A stretch of 40,489 bases of DNA. Origin: an uncultured Granulosicoccaceae bacterium (GTDB lineage Bacteria; Pseudomonadota; Gammaproteobacteria; Granulosicoccales; Granulosicoccaceae). The stretch lies in contig CALLLW010000032.1 in assembly GCA_938007995.1 (NCBI GenBank), positions 1-40,489 on the forward strand, given 5' to 3'. The translations under genes were made by a program, and so were the position numbers. This document shows, piece after piece, positions 16,378 to 24,794 of this stretch. The notes below the pieces were generated by a model. The model was not told the origin of the DNA. It searched no databases and was given only the letters and a program-made list of their open reading frames with translations. Position 1 is the stretch's first letter. Each line of letters starts with the position of its first letter.

Positions 16378-16410
16378 TGTAGATTATGCAAGGTGATTGT
16401 AGATATTTTA
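16378..16410. promoter_or_regulatory. Two tandem variants of the TGTA-N5-TACA motif
   Basis: TGTAGATTATGCA (16378-16390) and TGTAGATATTTTA (16398-16410) start exactly 20 bases apart, two helical turns, and share GATTGTAGAT. The second ends 67 bases before the ATG of the broken PRC-barrel gene, the same distance as in other members. Each has one or two mismatches in the right half. Confidence 0.4.
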
Positions 16411-16477
16411 TCAACGCCTCTTTACTGGTAAAAGATCAACTAGCATCTGCTCTCCCAACGTCGTAGAGAGCTAAATT

Positions 16478-16715
16478 ATGACTGGCAAATTACAATTCTT
16501 CGCCGTGCTGTTTTTAGGAGCCGTGGGCGCGATCAGCTGATAGTCCCTACCAACTTCGCGCCAGTGACTTGGTTGGTACCGATGTCATCAATCTGCAGGA
16601 AGAGGAGATTGGCGAGATTGACGATCTTGGTGTTACCGCTGACGGAGAGTTGTCCGCCATTTTAGCCCCGGGCGGCTTTCCTGGTATGGGTGAAAAGATG
16701 TCCACACACACTTAA
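16478..16715 (+). pseudogene. PRC-barrel domain protein, frameshifted and truncated
   Basis: An ATG at 16478, preceded by AGAGAG, opens a signal peptide (MTGKLQFFAVLFLGAVGAIS) that meets a TGA at 16538-16540. One base over, the frame continues DSPYQLRASDLVGTDVIN, then EEIGEIDDLGVTADGELSA, then APGGFPGMGEKMS and stops at 16713-16715. The second part is a clear PRC-barrel N-terminal half, the domain found in exported stress proteins with BON or CsbD partners. The usual second half after GxGEKxV is missing. So the gene has a one-base frameshift and also ends early. It should be non-functional unless the shift is bypassed. Two motif sites remain upstream, and the azoreductase gene follows after 18 bases. 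Confidence 0.8.
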
Positions 16716-16733
16716 CATTTACAAAGAGTCTTA

Positions 16734-17324
16734 ATGAATATCCTGCACCTCGACGCCAGTTCAAGCGCACATGATGAATCACACACCCGCCGACTCACCG
16801 CACAGTTAGTAGATGAACTGGACGCTTCTGATGTGGTGTATCACGATCTCGAAGAAAGGCAGCTCCCCCACATCGGTGTTAGCGTTCGCGACGCCTGGGC
16901 TGCGGAAAAAGAACGCGATGCGGCGCTTGATGAACTGGCAGCGCGATCGAAACAACTGGTCACAGAACTTCAGGCAGCCGACACGATTGTGATCGGATCA
17001 CCGATGTACAACTTTTCAGTCCCTTCAACACTGAAAGCGTGGATTGACCATGTGGCCATTGCCGGGCAAACCTTTGAGTACACCGACAGCGGGCCGCAGG
17101 GCTTGTTGGAAGGAAAGAAGGCGTATCTTGTTTTGTCTTCAGGCGGGATCTACAGCGAAGGCCCGGCGGCCGCCAAAGACCATCTGGATACCTATTTGAG
17201 GGCCGTACTAAACCTGGTGGGCATTACTGACATTACCACCATACGCGCAGAGGGTGTGGCGCTTGGACCCGAACAAGATAAGGCCGCCATGCAACAGGCT
17301 TCTGCAAAAATAAAGGCGCTGTAG
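16734..17324 (+). CDS. azoR: FMN-dependent NADH-azoreductase
   Basis: A 196-residue flavodoxin-fold quinone/azo reductase that uses FMN and NADH for two-electron reduction of quinones and azo compounds, protecting against thiol and quinone stress. The phosphate-binding loop is LDASSSAHDESHTRR near the N-terminus. The family signature SPMYNFSVPSTLKAWIDHV occurs at about residues 86-104, followed by AGQTFEYTDSGPQGLLEGK and the SSGGIYSEGPAA loop over the flavin. Length matches AzoR. AAAGAG lies five bases before the ATG. It starts 18 bases after the broken PRC-barrel gene and probably shared its transcript. Confidence 0.93.
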   Translation: MNILHLDASSSAHDESHTRRLTAQLVDELDASDVVYHDLEERQLPHIGVSVRDAWAAEKERDAALDELAARSKQLVTELQAADTIVIGSPMYNFSVPSTLKAWIDHVAIAGQTFEYTDSGPQGLLEGKKAYLVLSSGGIYSEGPAAAKDHLDTYLRAVLNLVGITDITTIRAEGVALGPEQDKAAMQQASAKIKAL

Positions 17325-17568
17325 GTAATAATCAGCACCGCAAAACCCGCTGCGGGAAACCGGCGACATTACTGTGTGATCGTCTGATTGATGACTATCG
17401 GTTATGATTTTTCGCGCCGTGTGTTTTCGCACTCAGCCCGCAACGTATGATTCAATCGTTTAGTATTGCATAGTTCGCCGCTGGTACCGATGACTCACAA
17501 CAGGCTTCTGTTCAAACGGCTTACAGTTGTATCGCATCACCGGTAATTCACGCTAGGCCTTATCCAGG

Positions 17569-17735
17569 CTAGTGGGCTGTTTGGAAAGTTCGGTAACACT
17601 TTATCTTCGCCACAGCCGACATAGCTGCGTTAAAAAAACTCGACGTAGGCCCTGCTATGCCTGCGTTTTTTCGCCTTGCTCTGACGACTGTGGCTGTGAA
17701 AAGTTTGTTACCGAACTTTCCGCACAGCCCACTAG
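17569..17735. mobile_element. MITE-like palindromic element, copy 1
   Basis: A 167-bp element with long inverted ends: CTAGTGGGCTGT at the left and its match CAGCCCACTAG at the right, continuing inward through GGAAAGTTCGGTAACACTTT against AAGTTTGTTACCGAACTTTC. A second inner arm pair is CCACAGCCG and CGACTGTGG. The centre contains CGACGTAGGCCCTGCTATGC. A second copy occurs at 34062-34243. It has no coding capacity; the short open frames across it are by-products of the palindrome. It is probably a non-autonomous transposable element mobilised by a transposase elsewhere. Confidence 0.85.
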
Positions 17736-17793
17736 TGACGTCCAGTGGATTCAACGTGAGCGTTTGTGGTACCAGCTTATGCAATTGGAATTT

Positions 17794-19536
17794 CTATAAA
17801 GACGAATACTTCAGACGTGAAAGCCGATCCAGTGCCGCTTCCGCCCATAGGTATAGCTCGTCATTAAAACAATTCATCAGAGCGTCTGCCTCAACAATCG
17901 AGCCGGTAATTAGACGACCGGCAGCGCTCAGGTTAACCGGCACTGCTGCATCATTGAGTAACTGTCCTGAACTATTCGCGCGTGCAGCGAGATTGTCGTG
18001 CACACGTGAAATTAAACCCTGCGCTTGCAGGTGATTTACCAACGGTGTTTTAATGGCCTTCAGCTGTACAGAGTCAAGTACAGTATTAACCATCACATTG
18101 CTGACAACCATCTCGTTGCCGTCTTTGAGGACCCAACCTTCTTCAGTCAGGCCTATATCAGGATCATCGGCAATACAAAATTTAAGTAACCCGCAGTCAT
18201 GCAAAGCCAGTAACTGCGCAACGGCGTCAACAGGTGGGCCGAACGCATAGCGTTTCATTCGCGCGTCGAGTGCAAGTGCCGCATCGATAACATCGCCATC
18301 GAAGTTCTGAAAGCGAAGCGATTTGTAGAAAGTCGGTTGCAGATGCCGCCAAATCTGACCAATGGTGTAATCGAGGCTGGCGGGTTGCCGGCCAGTTGCC
18401 ATATCCAGAAACTGTTGCATGATAAACGCAGTGGGTGCTGCAGAATCCACAATGAGCGGATGCTGGTAGGTTTCATCTAGCAGCCATTGCCTTGCGACGT
18501 TCTGTAACTGCTGCTGATCGGCGATAGGATCGATGCTGTTATCTGTGTCGGCTTGTAGATTAAAAAATATCTCTGGCGTGTGCAGTACCACCTGCTCTAC
18601 CAACAGGGCTCGCAGATCCACTGGCGGCTTTTCGGTAAAGTCTAACGCCAGCTCACAAACCTTCATTGCAGCCGGTGACAACTTATAATGATCATCAAGA
18701 AACCGGTTCATTGGTTTCGGCGCCATTGGCTGCCCGTCCAGTGAGAACGGTAGCATCAGCGCAGGTTCTGATCCTGATGCCTCATAGATAAATTGCCGGG
18801 ATGCATTATCTTTGATTGTAAAAATTCCACCGCGCCCCACGGTCAAGGCTTTTACGACGTCAATCATACTCAGCCCCATACCACGCAATGCTACCGTGCT
18901 GCTGTTGTCGATGTGCTTTGATTTTATTATCGGCTCACAGGGGTAAGGATTCTCAAATAAATGCCGAGCATCACGCCATTGCTCAATGGCGCTGTCTGCT
19001 TTTGTTGCCTGGTGCCCGATGCAAAGCAGGAGCTCATCAAATAGTGGCAACTCTAATACAGGTTCTACTGAGACTGTCCATTGGTTTCTATCGCAACCAG
19101 TAGCGATGACAGTAGTTTTTGCATGCAACACTACATGGTTCTTATTCTGTGGTTGTTCCAGTATCGAATAAAGCCGAGCCTGCAGATATTCACCAACGGC
19201 GGCCCGCGTTGGGAAGTGATCAACCTGCAGCTCCCTGTCGTCACTGTAGGCATCTTTGTACCAGCGGATAAACGATGGGAATTCGTCATAGGCCAGGTCA
19301 CCATCCACAGCTGATCTGGCAGCTACAGGCATTTCACGTAGCGGTATGTTAAGCAGATTGCTGGCAGTCTGATCCGGGGCATAGTTTGGACCACTGCCCG
19401 GATAGCGAGTGCTTTCAAGTAACACTATCTCCAGTGGCTGACGTACTTGCCTTTTGGCCAGCCTTTCAATTATCGCCTCAAGTGCTACCAGTCCACGAGG
19501 CCCGCAACCGACAATCGCGATTCGTTTAGTTGCCAA
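17794..19536 (-). CDS. FAD/NAD(P)-binding protein (NAD_binding_9 family)
   Basis: A 580-residue flavoprotein-like enzyme. The N-terminus IAIVGCGPRGLVALEAI is an FAD-binding GxGxxG fold, followed by LESTRYPGSGPNYAPDQ and LLNIPLREMP, which are typical of the NAD_binding_9 family. A second nucleotide-binding segment is VALRGMGLSMIDVVKALT (about 214-231). Family members are cytosolic and mostly uncharacterised; some are annotated as FAD-dependent oxidoreductases or N-hydroxylase-like enzymes, but the substrate is unknown here. Translation begins at TTG 19536, supported by AGGAA about eight bases upstream. It is monocistronic, next to a MITE copy at its 3' side. Confidence 0.8.
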   Translation of the reverse strand: MATKRIAIVGCGPRGLVALEAIIERLAKRQVRQPLEIVLLESTRYPGSGPNYAPDQTASNLLNIPLREMPVAARSAVDGDLAYDEFPSFIRWYKDAYSDDRELQVDHFPTRAAVGEYLQARLYSILEQPQNKNHVVLHAKTTVIATGCDRNQWTVSVEPVLELPLFDELLLCIGHQATKADSAIEQWRDARHLFENPYPCEPIIKSKHIDNSSTVALRGMGLSMIDVVKALTVGRGGIFTIKDNASRQFIYEASGSEPALMLPFSLDGQPMAPKPMNRFLDDHYKLSPAAMKVCELALDFTEKPPVDLRALLVEQVVLHTPEIFFNLQADTDNSIDPIADQQQLQNVARQWLLDETYQHPLIVDSAAPTAFIMQQFLDMATGRQPASLDYTIGQIWRHLQPTFYKSLRFQNFDGDVIDAALALDARMKRYAFGPPVDAVAQLLALHDCGLLKFCIADDPDIGLTEEGWVLKDGNEMVVSNVMVNTVLDSVQLKAIKTPLVNHLQAQGLISRVHDNLAARANSSGQLLNDAAVPVNLSAAGRLITGSIVEADALMNCFNDELYLWAEAALDRLSRLKYSSL

Positions 19537-19687
19537 GGTAGATTCCTACATCACTCAAGTCTGTTTCTCGAACCAATGGGAAGAATTATTATTTTAATAT
19601 TACAACGCTTATACAAGGCCGTTTAAGGCGATGGTTTTGGCCAATAGATTCGCGCGGGTAAATAGTTCACTTAGTGTGACATTGCTA

Positions 19688-19918
19688 TCACTCGGGATTT
19701 TTTGCGTTATTCCACTTCAGTTGAAATTCGATTTCCTCTTCTTCACCTTCACGCTCATGTTCTATGTTAAACACGGCGTGTACAGGCACATAGATTCTTT
19801 CACCATCAATTTGTATCTCGAAACGCTCCCCTTTCTCGATAGCATCGGCAAGCCGCCGCAATTTGGCTGCTGACTCTGATGGTGAATATTCTTTTTCTAT
19901 GTCTCTGTCTTGTTTCAA
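19688..19918 (-). CDS. Amphi-Trp domain protein
   Basis: A 76-residue charged protein of the amphi-Trp family. The N-terminal part (EYSPSESAAKLRRLADAIEK) forms a helix, GERFEIQIDGERIYVPV gives two strands, and the C-terminus EEEEIEFQLKWNNA carries the conserved acidic strand and Trp that name the family. No activity has been established for these small proteins. The start is TTG 19918 with AGG about eight bases upstream. A variant of the recurrent palindrome lies 89 bases upstream (20008-20020). The gene is alone between the FAD protein gene and a long non-coding stretch. Confidence 0.85.
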   Translation of the reverse strand: MKQDRDIEKEYSPSESAAKLRRLADAIEKGERFEIQIDGERIYVPVHAVFNIEHEREGEEEEIEFQLKWNNAKNPE

Positions 19919-20312
19919 TGTTACCTGCCTCTCGATTGCTTACGTTGCAGACAGTGTACAGCGTTCCTGCTCCTTGGCAATGGCGCCACAGCTACTCGCG
20001 CAAGCTGTGAAAATTTTACAATAATCTGGATCCACCCAATGCCTGGCAGTGCTTTCAGGATAGCGGACAGGGGACGGGACATGGAGGTCGGACTCCTGTT
20101 TGATCGAAGATACCACTCGGATATGGACATCGGACAAGCTTGCATCGCAATAAGTGCAAGTGTTCATCTCTTACTTGCGTCAGTGCTTACAAATCGAACG
20201 ATAATAAATTCGCGACTGTTATGTTGTTTCCGCGTATGTTACTTTCATGTGGATCTCCCCATGACGTGTCTTCACTTGACTACCTGTGAGGGTCTTTAGA
20301 AATGGAGTCTGA
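19919..20312. other. Non-coding stretch between amphi-Trp and ABC-like genes
   Basis: These 394 bases hold a motif variant at 20008-20020. A minus-strand frame from 20167 starts with a Cys-rich peptide (MNTCTYCDASLSDVHI) but runs into the amphi-Trp control region without a recognisable domain, so no gene is called. Confidence 0.5.
20008..20020. promoter_or_regulatory. Variant of TGTA-N5-TACA motif upstream of amphi-Trp gene
   Basis: On the minus strand it reads TGTAAAATTTTCA, one base from the motif. It lies 89 bases before the amphi-Trp start. Confidence 0.35.
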
Positions 20313-21206
20313 GTGAGGGAACTGTACACCTACATCTGGCAAAGTTCATCCAGTAGTCAAATCTCTGCGTGTCTTGTTGCTTTATTGACGCTGCCGTTGA
20401 CGCTAATTCCTATAGAGTTACAACGGCGTATTTTTGATGACGCAATTACGCCCAATAACCTGAATCTGCTGATTTGGCTTGTCGTTATCTACGCCGCAGT
20501 AATCATCACCCAGCAGCTCATTAAGTTCACCTACAACATGCTTTGTGCACGGGCTGCCGAGAGGACGATTCAGGACCTGAGAAGCAAGCTTGCCGATAGC
20601 ACGTCTGCAACTAGCGATTCTGACGATGGGTCACTGGTGTCTATGATCACCGGAGAAGTAGAACCGGTAGGCAGCTTTGCCGGAACCGCATTTGCCCAGG
20701 TGATTACTGAAGGCGGTGTTTTGCTGGTTATCTTTGGCTACATGCTTTACACAGAATTTGTACTTGCCTGGGTTGCTGCAGCGGCATTCTTACCCCAGGC
20801 CCTGCTGACACCGATAGTCCAAAATCAAATTAATCAACAATCGAAAAAACGAATAGAGCAAGTGCGAGCGGTTGGTGACGACACGCTGGCCGTAAGCACT
20901 GGTCTTGACATTCCCGACTCGCGACTACCGAGGCGGATTGGCGCGATCTACTTATTACGAATGATCATCAGCAAGTTGAAGTTCGGGCTCAAAGCCATTC
21001 TCAACCTGCTGGATCACAGCGCTGATTTGGCGGTGTTAGGGTTCGGTGGCTACCTGGTGATAATTGATCAAACAGAGATAGGAGTGATAGTTGCATTTCT
21101 CTCTGGCCTTGGCCAAATACGGACTCCCTGGCGAACACTGATCAATTATTTTCGTGTTGCCTCAGATGCAAAGCTGAGGTTCAGCCTCCTGAGCAAACAT
21201 TTGTAA
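20313..21206 (+). CDS. Standalone ABC-transporter six-helix membrane domain protein
   Basis: A 297-residue inner-membrane protein that resembles the membrane domain of ABC exporters without any ATPase domain. Helices are visible at about residues 19-34, 48-70, 125-142, 146-165 and 235-265, and the intracellular loop has the exporter-like pattern RAAERTIQDLRSKL and NQQSKKRIEQVRAVGD. No Walker A, signature or Walker B motif is present, and the 260 bases downstream contain no remnant of one. Proteins of this kind exist as a separate family, so it may be complete rather than truncated; a partner ATPase or a non-transport role would be needed. The GTG start follows GGAG by about six bases. Confidence 0.7.
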   Translation: MRELYTYIWQSSSSSQISACLVALLTLPLTLIPIELQRRIFDDAITPNNLNLLIWLVVIYAAVIITQQLIKFTYNMLCARAAERTIQDLRSKLADSTSATSDSDDGSLVSMITGEVEPVGSFAGTAFAQVITEGGVLLVIFGYMLYTEFVLAWVAAAAFLPQALLTPIVQNQINQQSKKRIEQVRAVGDDTLAVSTGLDIPDSRLPRRIGAIYLLRMIISKLKFGLKAILNLLDHSADLAVLGFGGYLVIIDQTEIGVIVAFLSGLGQIRTPWRTLINYFRVASDAKLRFSLLSKHL

Positions 21207-21323
21207 AACACCTCTCACTCCGGTCGCAGTGGTGCGACCTGCCTGCTCGGCTTCAAACCAATTCTGGATTAAGCTCAAAAAAGACCACTGTGGCGCGAGA
21301 ATTGTCACTGTGGGCATAACAAT

Positions 21324-21370
21324 CCAGGAGTCTGCGCGGCAAGAAAGTCCGCTACTGCGCAGACTCCTGG
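21324..21370. repeat. 14-bp perfect stem-loop
   Basis: CCAGGAGTCTGCGC (21324-21337) pairs perfectly with GCGCAGACTCCTGG (21357-21370) across a 19-base loop. A short CCCCTTTT follows nine bases... after the stem on the plus strand, giving only weak support for a terminator of the ABC-like gene. It could be a structured RNA or protein site in the 260-base gap before the next gene. Confidence 0.6.
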
Positions 21371-21466
21371 CGACAGCCCCTTTTGCCTGCTACCGGGTAC
21401 TGGTATGCTCCGGCATCCATTCACCGACTTACGATTGACAAGACCACCCGTTTGTGTTGAACAGCC

Positions 21467-22567
21467 ATGCTTCAAATTTTTAATACAGCGGTTCTATTGA
21501 TTCTGGCGGTGGCGACACTATTGCCGGTACTGCGTATCAGGCACTGGTTTGTCAGAGGCCTTGATTTTCCACGTCTGCAACTCTTTTTGAGTCTCGTGGC
21601 ACTTGCGGTACTCGTGCTGGTACAAACGTATTTCAATCAGCCGATGCCCGTCATTTGGTGGCTGTTGCTGGCGGCATTGATCGTCAACCATATCTGGTGG
21701 ATCTGGCCCTATACGCCACTGCACTCTGTGCAGGTTCCCAAACAAGATCCGTTATCCGCGAGCGATAAGCAGAACAGAGTTTGTCTGCTGAGTTGCAATG
21801 TACTGATGACAAACAGAGATCCGGAACGACTCCTCGCGACGATTGAGCGCCACTCTCCCGATGTCATCGCGATTTTAGAATCTGATCACTGGTGGCAAGA
21901 ACAACTGGACGTCTTGAGTGACTACCCGCATCGCGTCGCGTGCCCGTTAACCAATAAATACGGTATGCATTTGTACTCACGGCTGAAAATCCGTGATTCC
22001 AGAATAGACTTTCTTGTTGAGCCGGATGTGCCGTCGATCAGTGCAACTGTCGAGCTTGGATCGGGACAATCCTTTCACCTGCATATCATTCACCCCAGAC
22101 CACCTGCTCCCGGGGAGAACGAATTTTCAACAGCGCGGGATATCGAGCTGCTGGTACTGGCCAGGGCGCTGGAGGACGTCGATACACCCATCATTGTCAC
22201 TGGTGACCTGAATGATGTTGCCTGGTCGCGTACAACGCGTCTGTTCAGACGTGTTAGTGGATTACTGGACCCTCGTACCGGCAGAGGATTGTTTAATACC
22301 TTCCATGCCGACCACTGGTTTGTGCGCTGGCCGCTGGATCATGTTTTTGTGTCCACACACTTTAGAGTGTGTGACATCAAACGCCTTAATCATGTGGGAT
22401 CAGATCATTTTCCGATGCTGGTTGACCTTGCGATGACGGCACCTGATCTGATCGATGGACCGGCAAGCCCTACGGAGGCGGAAAAAGAACTGATGCAGGA
22501 CACGCTACAGACCAGCCTGGCTGAGTCGGCCAAGAGCCCGGTAATTACTCAATCAGTGCCTGTATAA
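21467..22567 (+). CDS. Membrane-anchored endonuclease/exonuclease/phosphatase family protein
   Basis: A 366-residue protein with three N-terminal membrane helices (about residues 4-23, 38-58 and 61-80) followed by an EEP-fold domain. Catalytic landmarks are LLSCNVLMTNRDP (Asn), AILESDHWW (Glu, metal), HIIHPRPP, VTGDLNDVAWS (Asp/Asn pair) and the closing VGSDHFPMLV (Asp-His). The fold covers metal-dependent phosphodiesterases acting on nucleic acids, phosphoinositides or sphingolipids. The membrane anchor would place the domain in the periplasm or at the membrane face, so a phospholipid-related substrate is as likely as a nucleic acid. It is convergent with the following kinase gene. Confidence 0.88.
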   Translation: MLQIFNTAVLLILAVATLLPVLRIRHWFVRGLDFPRLQLFLSLVALAVLVLVQTYFNQPMPVIWWLLLAALIVNHIWWIWPYTPLHSVQVPKQDPLSASDKQNRVCLLSCNVLMTNRDPERLLATIERHSPDVIAILESDHWWQEQLDVLSDYPHRVACPLTNKYGMHLYSRLKIRDSRIDFLVEPDVPSISATVELGSGQSFHLHIIHPRPPAPGENEFSTARDIELLVLARALEDVDTPIIVTGDLNDVAWSRTTRLFRRVSGLLDPRTGRGLFNTFHADHWFVRWPLDHVFVSTHFRVCDIKRLNHVGSDHFPMLVDLAMTAPDLIDGPASPTEAEKELMQDTLQTSLAESAKSPVITQSVPV

Positions 22568-22593
22568 GCAGATAAGAGCAGGCCATAAGCCGT

Positions 22594-23796
22594 TTATTTT
22601 TGACCGTCATCAAACTCAATCGTGACCCGGGTGCCCTCGCCCACTGTTGAATCCAGTGAAATCGAACCGCCGATATCCTCAATAGCCTCAGAAACCAGAT
22701 ACAAGCCCAGTCCGTAGCCGGTGACGTTATGCTTTTCATCCAGGGTCTCATGCGCTCTGACCCGCATCTTGAATACCTCATCCCGCATTTCAGGTTGTAT
22801 TCCGAGTCCGTTATCTTCAAGCACAAGCGTGCACTTTCCCTTTGCAGCGTCTTGTTTGCTTATTTTTACCCATCGACTGGTTTTTTGCGGATCGCTGTAC
22901 TTGATTGCGTTGGATAGCAGGTTAGTAAAAACCAACTTTATTTTGGCAGTCTCAACGTACAACATGCCCAGGTCATTCTCGACGATGACCTCTACATTTC
23001 TATCGCTCAGTGTTTCATTAAGTTGTGTGCCAATATCTTTTGTCAGTGCGGCGAGATCTACCTCTTGCTGTACAGGTGTGTCGTTTAACAGCGTGTCTGT
23101 GCTGGTACTACTGGTGATAGTTTCAATATTAAGCAACATTGACACGGCCTGCTGGATCGAACCCTGCACTCTGATGAGATCTATAACGCTGCTATCTGTC
23201 GGGTCTCGCCCCTCAAGCAACAACTCTATATTAAGTGAAGCTGCCTGTAGTGGCGTTTTAAGCTCATGACTAACAAACTTATTGAAGGCGACTAACTTTT
23301 CTGTTTGATCCTTAATTGTTGTCATGTACTTGTCAACAAATGAATCAACAGTGGATTGCAGTATCGACCTGACAATACGGGACACCGATGCCATTAATAA
23401 AATGCCGTGAACCTGTTTAAATTCACCGGTGTAATTGTTTGTCTCCTCGGTGATAAATTCTTCAAGAATTTTGGATAGAACGTCGTACTCTCTGAGTAAC
23501 TGATTGACCGTGGCTTTTTGCTGATGTCTTAATTCACCGAGCTCCATTGCCTTGCGCTCAATCATTGAGTTCGACAGTGCGAGAGACTCATCCGCATTCT
23601 CGAGCACTATGGCGACCTCCTCGATCAACACCGGAATATGATCGAGATAGGTTTCAGTCGGGAAGATATCGCTTGTGTCTTCATTGACCACATGCTCAAG
23701 CCGGGCCAACCAACGGTCTGACACCTCCATGCTGTTTTTTGCCAAACGGCGCGCCACATGTCGGCGGTATCTGGATTCACTGTCTTCGTCGTTCAT
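22594..23796 (-). CDS. Sensor histidine kinase with RsbR-like N-terminus
   Basis: A 400-residue cytosolic kinase. The first 150 or so residues are helical and resemble the globin-like RsbRD N-terminal domain of stress-sensing proteins (RWLARLEHVV, then YLDHIPVLIEEVA and LLREYDVLSKILEEFI). HisKA follows with the phospho-acceptor His at about 177 in KFVSHELKTPLQA. The ATPase domain has NLLSNAIKYSD, LEDNGLGIQPEM and GYGLGLYLVSEA. No membrane segment is present. ATG 23796 and GTG 23802 are both possible starts; AAGGG lies about ten and four bases before them. An exact TGTA-N5-TACA site lies 39 bases upstream, between this gene and the divergent DUF4112 gene. It may sense an internal stress signal; its partner regulator is unknown. 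Confidence 0.88.
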   Translation of the reverse strand: MNDEDSESRYRRHVARRLAKNSMEVSDRWLARLEHVVNEDTSDIFPTETYLDHIPVLIEEVAIVLENADESLALSNSMIERKAMELGELRHQQKATVNQLLREYDVLSKILEEFITEETNNYTGEFKQVHGILLMASVSRIVRSILQSTVDSFVDKYMTTIKDQTEKLVAFNKFVSHELKTPLQAASLNIELLLEGRDPTDSSVIDLIRVQGSIQQAVSMLLNIETITSSTSTDTLLNDTPVQQEVDLAALTKDIGTQLNETLSDRNVEVIVENDLGMLYVETAKIKLVFTNLLSNAIKYSDPQKTSRWVKISKQDAAKGKCTLVLEDNGLGIQPEMRDEVFKMRVRAHETLDEKHNVTGYGLGLYLVSEAIEDIGGSISLDSTVGEGTRVTIEFDDGQK

Positions 23797-23835
23797 CGCC
23801 ACACCGCCCTTTGCTGAAGCAGTCCGGCTCAGCTC

Positions 23836-23848
23836 TGTAAAAACTACA
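23836..23848. promoter_or_regulatory. TGTA-N5-TACA palindrome between kinase and DUF4112 genes
   Basis: TGTAAAAACTACA, an exact member, 39 bases from the kinase start and about 200 from the DUF4112 start. The same 13-mer occurs again at 33950-33962. Confidence 0.55.
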
Positions 23849-24051
23849 TTGGATTATGCACCGTAGAGAAAGATATTAGCGCACGGTGCTCCAGTGGCAG
23901 TATAGTGTTCGGCACCGCGCAAAGCTATCAGGGAAGTGGCAACTGCGTGATTGTGCCGAAGATATTGCCGCTGCGACGACTGTCGCGGGATGCGTCTGAA
24001 ACACTATTTTTTAGCGCAAGCCACACAATTACGTTAACTGAAAAACTGACT

Positions 24052-24639
24052 ATGCCAAACAAATCACGAGTTGTCATGCCGGTTAAAACCCCAAAGCGCA
24101 TAAAGCGCCTGGCATACCTTCTCGACAGCGCTATTCCGCTTCCCGGTGGTAGAAGTATCGGACTTGAGGCCATCATCGGACTGGTACCAGGGGTGGGAGA
24201 TATCATCGGTGCGCTTGCGTCCTGTTACATCGTCGCCGAGGGCGTGCGAATGGGTGCACCCAAGCGAGTGATAGTACGAATGATTGGCAATGTACTGCTT
24301 GAATCTACGATCGGCGTCGTACCGTTGGTCGGTGATCTCTTTGATATGGTTTATAAATCGAACATGCGAAATATCGGCATGCTGCTTGAGCTCGAAAATG
24401 CGTCTGCAGATACCGGTGATGTGCAACAGCCAGGTACGCTACAGCCAGGTACGCTACAACCAGAACCGTCACGATCAGACAGGTCACACGAACACGCTGA
24501 CAATCCAGTGCTCGCAAGCCCGGGAAAGAACAGCCGGCTGATAATCTGGATAGGTCTGGCCACAGCAGTCGTACTACTGATTACTGCTGTCTGGCTTGTG
24601 TTTCAGGCATTGTTGTTTATCGTTGGTGTTATAGTGTAA
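24052..24639 (+). CDS. DUF4112 membrane protein
   Basis: A 195-residue protein from ATG 24052. The frame is open 147 bases further upstream, but that part lacks family similarity. The DUF4112 core is clear: KRLAYLLDSAIPLPGG, then LEAIIGLVPGVGDIIGALAS and GNVLLESTIGVVPLVGDLFD, followed by a linker with a duplicated QPGTL segment encoded by a 15-bp repeat. A final membrane helix (about residues 165-192) is rich in Val, Leu and Ile. The family has no known function; the two Gly-Val-Gly-Asp loops beside hydrophobic stretches suggest membrane insertion. It is divergent from the kinase gene with a shared motif site and lies upstream of the App1 gene in the same direction. Confidence 0.88.
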   Translation: MPNKSRVVMPVKTPKRIKRLAYLLDSAIPLPGGRSIGLEAIIGLVPGVGDIIGALASCYIVAEGVRMGAPKRVIVRMIGNVLLESTIGVVPLVGDLFDMVYKSNMRNIGMLLELENASADTGDVQQPGTLQPGTLQPEPSRSDRSHEHADNPVLASPGKNSRLIIWIGLATAVVLLITAVWLVFQALLFIVGVIV

Positions 24640-24794
24640 GTGCCATGGAAATGAGCCTGGATTAATAACGAAATCGACAGTATCTCGTTTGATCCTCGAT
24701 TCCACAGCGAATTTTTGCTTTTGCAAATATCAATAAGTGCACGCGCAGCACGATTAACGCCACTCTATAAGTTGGGATCAGAACAGGAATAACG

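Noticed and set aside
17572..18034. Open frames across the MITE copy 1
   Set aside because: They come from the palindromic element and continue into antisense of the FAD protein gene.
19940..20167. Minus-strand Cys-containing frame starting MNTCTYCDAS
   Set aside because: Ends inside the amphi-Trp control region, no family likeness after the first residues, and no clear ribosome site.
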